A DNA stretch of 19,101 nt from Methanobacteriota archaeon (lineage in GTDB: Archaea; Thermoplasmatota; Poseidoniia; Poseidoniales; Poseidoniaceae): assembly GCA_002707335.2 (NCBI GenBank), contig PAMN02000056.1, forward strand, positions 1 to 19,101, read 5' to 3'. Positions 16,530 through 19,101 of this stretch are shown here, piece by piece. Below the pieces are notes generated by a model. It was not told the origin of the DNA, searched no databases, and worked only from the letters and a program-made list of their open reading frames with translations. Both the position numbers and the translations under genes were made by a program. Each line of letters opens with the position of its first letter. The stretch's first letter is position 1.

Positions 16530-18941
16530 CTATTTCGCTTTATTTTTTTTATCGACGCAGGCAAAAGTTCCATCTCGTTGTTTTGTTTTTCTCGACCCGT
16601 TTGGGCACCTCTTTCGCGTACTTGTCTTTCGCGTACTTGTCTTTCGCGTACTTGTCTTGCCCATATGTGCTTGCCAAGGGCCATATGGCAGCACATCCAT
16701 TTCATCGATAGACGACGCGTCCATTATACTATGAAAGTGCTGTTTTATGTTTATTTTTTTTAATGGTTTCAATTGTTCCGATAGTGGTTTTTTTTGTAAG
16801 CCATAGCGCGCTGCTGCAAAGGGCATTAAGGCAAGGAAAAAACTGCTACAATGGGACAATGTGTACAAAACATATTCGACAAGATTCGCACGTCTTCTCT
16901 GTAGCTCTTCATATAACCTTTTTAGCCTTTTAAGGGGTAGTAGAGGTATTAAAAGCTGTTCAGTGGCATATTTTAGATTTTTAAATGATTTTTTTGTTTC
17001 CTTAACTATTTTTCTAAAATTTTTATTTGTTGCACCCCATACGACGAGAATAGTTTGAAAGACTAACATAATAAGCCACATAAAAAGGCCGCTCGATATA
17101 GCAAAACTAAGCACAGCAAGGCCTAACATTAAACCAGAGGCCATGTAAAATAAGTCTTTTGTTTCTTGAATTTTTTCTTTTTGAAAATCTTGCCAATTTT
17201 CTCTTTGCTCTCTGTTATAATGTTCGTCTATTTTTTTCCGAAGCTTTTCTCTTAACTCACGTGCGTCAGCTCGCTTTTGTGTAACGTTATTTTTCAGTCT
17301 GTTGTACATAAAAACTGTTTCGGACGATAAAAAATCATATTCCTTGGTAAGAGCCGCTTCTGGCCTGGTATTCATTTCGGCATTTAAGTTTGAATATCCA
17401 TACTTGGCCCACAATGTACCGAAATTTTGTTCCCAAAAAAAAGTAACTTCCTCCACAGCCAATTCTTGGAATTGTTGCGTGCGAAAAAGTAAATATTTTT
17501 CTATCAAACGAGCCTGGACATCAGCCGCTTGGCGACTTCTTAAAGCAACATCGATTTCCACTTCTACGAAAGATTGTACTAATTCTTGCTCGTATTCTAC
17601 AAACGCATCTAACTCTTGGAATCTTCTATAGATTGTTAAAATTTCATCATAATCGGGATCCCCGGGTCTTATTTTTTCTTCAAATTCTTTAAACGAATTT
17701 AATCGTTTATCGTCGTACCAACTATCCTTTTCAAAGAAACCGCTTTCAGCGAGAGGTTTCATGCCCAATTTGAACATCATATCGGAAAATCGCTGTGTCA
17801 GATATGGCAAAGATAACTCTACACGTTCTGACTCTTTAATGGGTTGTCGAAGACGTTTTACTTTCCCAGTGTATACATGCTCGGCTTTTGCTAGACGTGT
17901 TGCATAAGCCACGTATGTTTGATTATTTTTTCCCAAAACGCCGTCTACAAAAGCTTCCCTACTTGCCAACTGTTGCATGTGCCAACTTTCGCGAAAATTA
18001 TCTAACAGATTTTGAATTTCATTGCGCCTTGCAGTAAGCCCGTCGCCGGTGGTTATATTAACGTCGTTTATATATCTACCATATTCGTCGAAAAATATAG
18101 GTGGACTATAGGTTCTTCTGCCTAAATCTTGTTCTGCCATATCACCGAATATGTTTATATATCTACCATATTCGTCGAAAAATATAGGTCCGCTATAGGC
18201 TCCTCTTTTAGGTAGAATACTATGAGTAGGAGGGGGGAAAGGATCTTCCATTTCATCTAAATCTTCGTCTAAATCTTCATCGTCGTAAATATATTCCTTT
18301 AGAGGTTTTTTATTCGTTTTTACCCCCTCCAATCCCGCTTCTGCTTCTATTTTTTCGAAAAGTTTTGACATTTTGGTGAAAGTATCTGCCATATCATTAA
18401 TATTGTTTTGCGTTTCGTTAAATAGACTTGTCACATTTTCAACCATGGCCATTTTTTCCATTCGCGGTTCGAATATTTTTTCATTCGAATATTTTTCATT
18501 CGCAGTGCTGTCATAAAATATTTTAAGGGGATCTTGGCTTGGGTAGGGATAAAAATCGTGTCTGTCATAAGAGGCATTGCCCATAGCGACGCTCCTATTG
18601 ACGCCGGGCACGATAGGATGTATATGTGGTTGGTAAGCTGGTGGGGTATGTCGCATTGCTAAGCTCGTTTCATCTGGATAATGCCATTTTCCAAATAATT
18701 GAAAACCTCCTCTCCCCCACGGCTCCGACCCTGAACTATCGCCAGCCAGTCCCCCGCCAGCTCCTCCAAATTGTGGCAAAGAAGCTGCTAATACAGGGGC
18801 CGCCAATAGTGGCCTTAGAGAGATCTGTTCGAATTGTTCTTCTTCTTCTTTTCTTGATTGACGTGTATTTTTTTTTTGAGAGGTACCTCCACGTTGGCTT
18901 TTTCGATATTTTTTTCTGCTAGACGAAGATTTGTTTACCAT
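16530..18941 (-). CDS. Putative virion membrane protein with basic RCPNG tail (803 aa)
   Basis: The start is the ATG at 18941 (MVNKSSSSRKKYRKSQRGG), directly after a T10-CTTA element at 14 nt. The frame stays open upstream to 19085 only through low-complexity repeats with no ATG, so that extension is rejected. Order: basic Ser-rich N-terminus; Gly/Pro/Ala-rich linker; a duplicated block IFFDEYGRYIN (~249-263 and ~278-292) after an acidic run (DDEDLDEDLDEMED); a long charged helical region (~300-590); hydrophobic spans at ~597-615, ~617-637 and probably ~690-712; then a tail with KTSTR three times (~762-776) and RCPNGSRKTKQRDG. Cys-Pro-Asn-Gly basic tails recur in giant-virus proteins, often virion-associated. 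A membrane-linked particle protein is therefore likely. The Ser/Thr-Arg/Lys tails are plausible kinase targets. Confidence 0.8.
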   Translation of the reverse strand: MVNKSSSSRKKYRKSQRGGTSQKKNTRQSRKEEEEQFEQISLRPLLAAPVLAASLPQFGGAGGGLAGDSSGSEPWGRGGFQLFGKWHYPDETSLAMRHTPPAYQPHIHPIVPGVNRSVAMGNASYDRHDFYPYPSQDPLKIFYDSTANEKYSNEKIFEPRMEKMAMVENVTSLFNETQNNINDMADTFTKMSKLFEKIEAEAGLEGVKTNKKPLKEYIYDDEDLDEDLDEMEDPFPPPTHSILPKRGAYSGPIFFDEYGRYINIFGDMAEQDLGRRTYSPPIFFDEYGRYINDVNITTGDGLTARRNEIQNLLDNFRESWHMQQLASREAFVDGVLGKNNQTYVAYATRLAKAEHVYTGKVKRLRQPIKESERVELSLPYLTQRFSDMMFKLGMKPLAESGFFEKDSWYDDKRLNSFKEFEEKIRPGDPDYDEILTIYRRFQELDAFVEYEQELVQSFVEVEIDVALRSRQAADVQARLIEKYLLFRTQQFQELAVEEVTFFWEQNFGTLWAKYGYSNLNAEMNTRPEAALTKEYDFLSSETVFMYNRLKNNVTQKRADARELREKLRKKIDEHYNREQRENWQDFQKEKIQETKDLFYMASGLMLGLAVLSFAISSGLFMWLIMLVFQTILVVWGATNKNFRKIVKETKKSFKNLKYATEQLLIPLLPLKRLKRLYEELQRRRANLVEYVLYTLSHCSSFFLALMPFAAARYGLQKKPLSEQLKPLKKINIKQHFHSIMDASSIDEMDVLPYGPWQAHMGKTSTRKTSTRKTSTRKRCPNGSRKTKQRDGTFACVDKKNKAK
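16611..16655. repeat. 15-bp tandem repeat, three copies, encoding (KTSTR)3
   Basis: Three identical copies of ctttcgcgtacttgt at 16611-16625, 16626-16640 and 16641-16655. On the minus strand they encode ThrSerThrArgLys repeats just before the RCPNG motif of the 803-residue protein. Exact nucleotide identity indicates recent expansion. Confidence 0.95.
18066..18189. repeat. Direct repeat, 37 bp identical, 87-nt period
   Basis: Bases 18066-18102 and 18153-18189 are identical, and similarity continues a few bases further (ctatagg). The 87-nt period (29 codons) keeps the frame and duplicates the peptide PIFFDEYGRYIN in the 803-residue protein. Confidence 0.9.
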
Positions 18942-19026
18942 TTTATTTGAATAAGAAAAAAAAAAGTACGAGGACAACGACAAGACATGTTTTTTTTTTT
19001 CTTCGATACAAGTGGGGGGGGAAAAA
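18942..19026 (-). promoter_or_regulatory. Upstream region of the 803-residue gene
   Basis: On the coding strand T10 (complement of 18956-18965) is followed by CTTATTCAAATAAA and the ATG, 14 nt spacing. Further out are T11 at 18990-19000 followed by CTTCG on the + strand, and G8 at 19014-19021 on the + strand. No plus-strand start codon follows that T11 before the window ends. No gene is seen. Confidence 0.5.
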
Positions 19027-19101
19027 ATAAAAAACAAAAAAACAAAAAAACAAAAAAACAAAAAAACAAAAAAACAAAAAAACAAAAAAACAAAAAAACA
19101 A
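19027..19101. repeat. A7C octamer tandem repeat reaching the window end
   Basis: C residues occur every 8 nt at 19035, 19043, 19051, 19059, 19067, 19075, 19083, 19091 and 19099, separated by seven A. At least eight units are present and the array continues to the last base. It has no start codon and is non-coding; the open frame through it is an artefact of low complexity. Confidence 0.95.

Noticed and set aside
16451..16763. Short frames on both strands across the KTSTR repeat
   Set aside because: They arise from the open 15-bp repeat and overlap the well-supported 803-residue gene.
18942..19085. N-terminal extension of the 803-residue protein by 48 residues (Phe/Cys-rich, starting at 19085)
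   Set aside because: The proposed start codon is TTG, the sequence is the A7C repeat and homopolymers, and a good ATG with a promoter-like T10-CTTA element follows at 18941.
19027..19101. Telomere
   Set aside because: A7C gives a C-bearing, not G-rich, strand toward the 3' end of the window and does not match a known telomere unit; only a tandem repeat can be stated.
1..19101. Assignment to a named virus family, or to mirusviruses
   Set aside because: RNR, D6/D11-like helicase and kinase genes are shared among many large DNA viruses and no capsid or packaging gene is in the window.
1..19101. tRNA or other structured RNA genes
   Set aside because: No cloverleaf or known RNA motif was seen; gaps between genes are too short for most of them.

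Overview
The window looks like a dense, AT-rich stretch of a large eukaryotic DNA virus, most likely Nucleocytoviricota. Three genes are firmly recognisable: a eukaryote/virus-type class Ia ribonucleotide reductase small subunit, a large SF2 helicase of the kind grouped with poxvirus D6/D11, and an SRPK-like CMGC protein kinase. With them sit big virion-type proteins, one ending in the Cys-Pro-Asn-Gly basic tail often seen in giant-virus proteins. Gaps between genes are 0-79 nt apart from the last 160 nt, no introns or tRNAs are visible, and no gene-free stretch exceeds 300 nt. The family cannot be fixed from this window; no capsid, DNA polymerase or packaging ATPase gene is present.

Layout. 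1-1134 (-): N-terminal part of a fibre-like protein with a collagen-like Gly-Ala-Asp tract, a phage-tail-fibre-like motif and near-identical ~75-residue repeats, cut by the window start. 1214-1660 (+): small HAD phosphatase, overlapping by 9 nt the end of 1652-6553 (-), a 1633-residue putative structural protein with repeated beta modules. 6591-7685 (-): SRPK-like kinase. 7730-11266 (+): 1178-residue protein of unknown function, abutting with no gap 11267-14014 (-), the helicase. 14048-15010 (-): RNR small subunit. 15036-15842 (-): membrane protein of unknown function. 15910-16515 (+): basic protein of unknown function. 16530-18941 (-): 803-residue membrane-anchored putative virion protein. 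19027-19101: an A7C octamer tandem repeat that runs to the end of the window.

How it may work together. RNR supplies dNTPs, the helicase probably serves transcription or DNA handling, the kinase may modify basic Ser/Thr-rich tails such as those on the 803-residue protein, and the fibre, 1633-residue and 803-residue proteins look like particle components. The short upstream regions appear to follow a two-class promoter grammar. A coding-strand A tract (8-14) followed by T(C/A) lies 15-18 nt before the start of the RNR, helicase, HAD, 201-residue and (using its second ATG) 1178-residue genes. A coding-strand T tract (10-11) followed by CT(T/A)A lies 14-17 nt before the fibre, 1633-residue and 803-residue genes. 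This resembles an early/late split and is the most interesting signal here.
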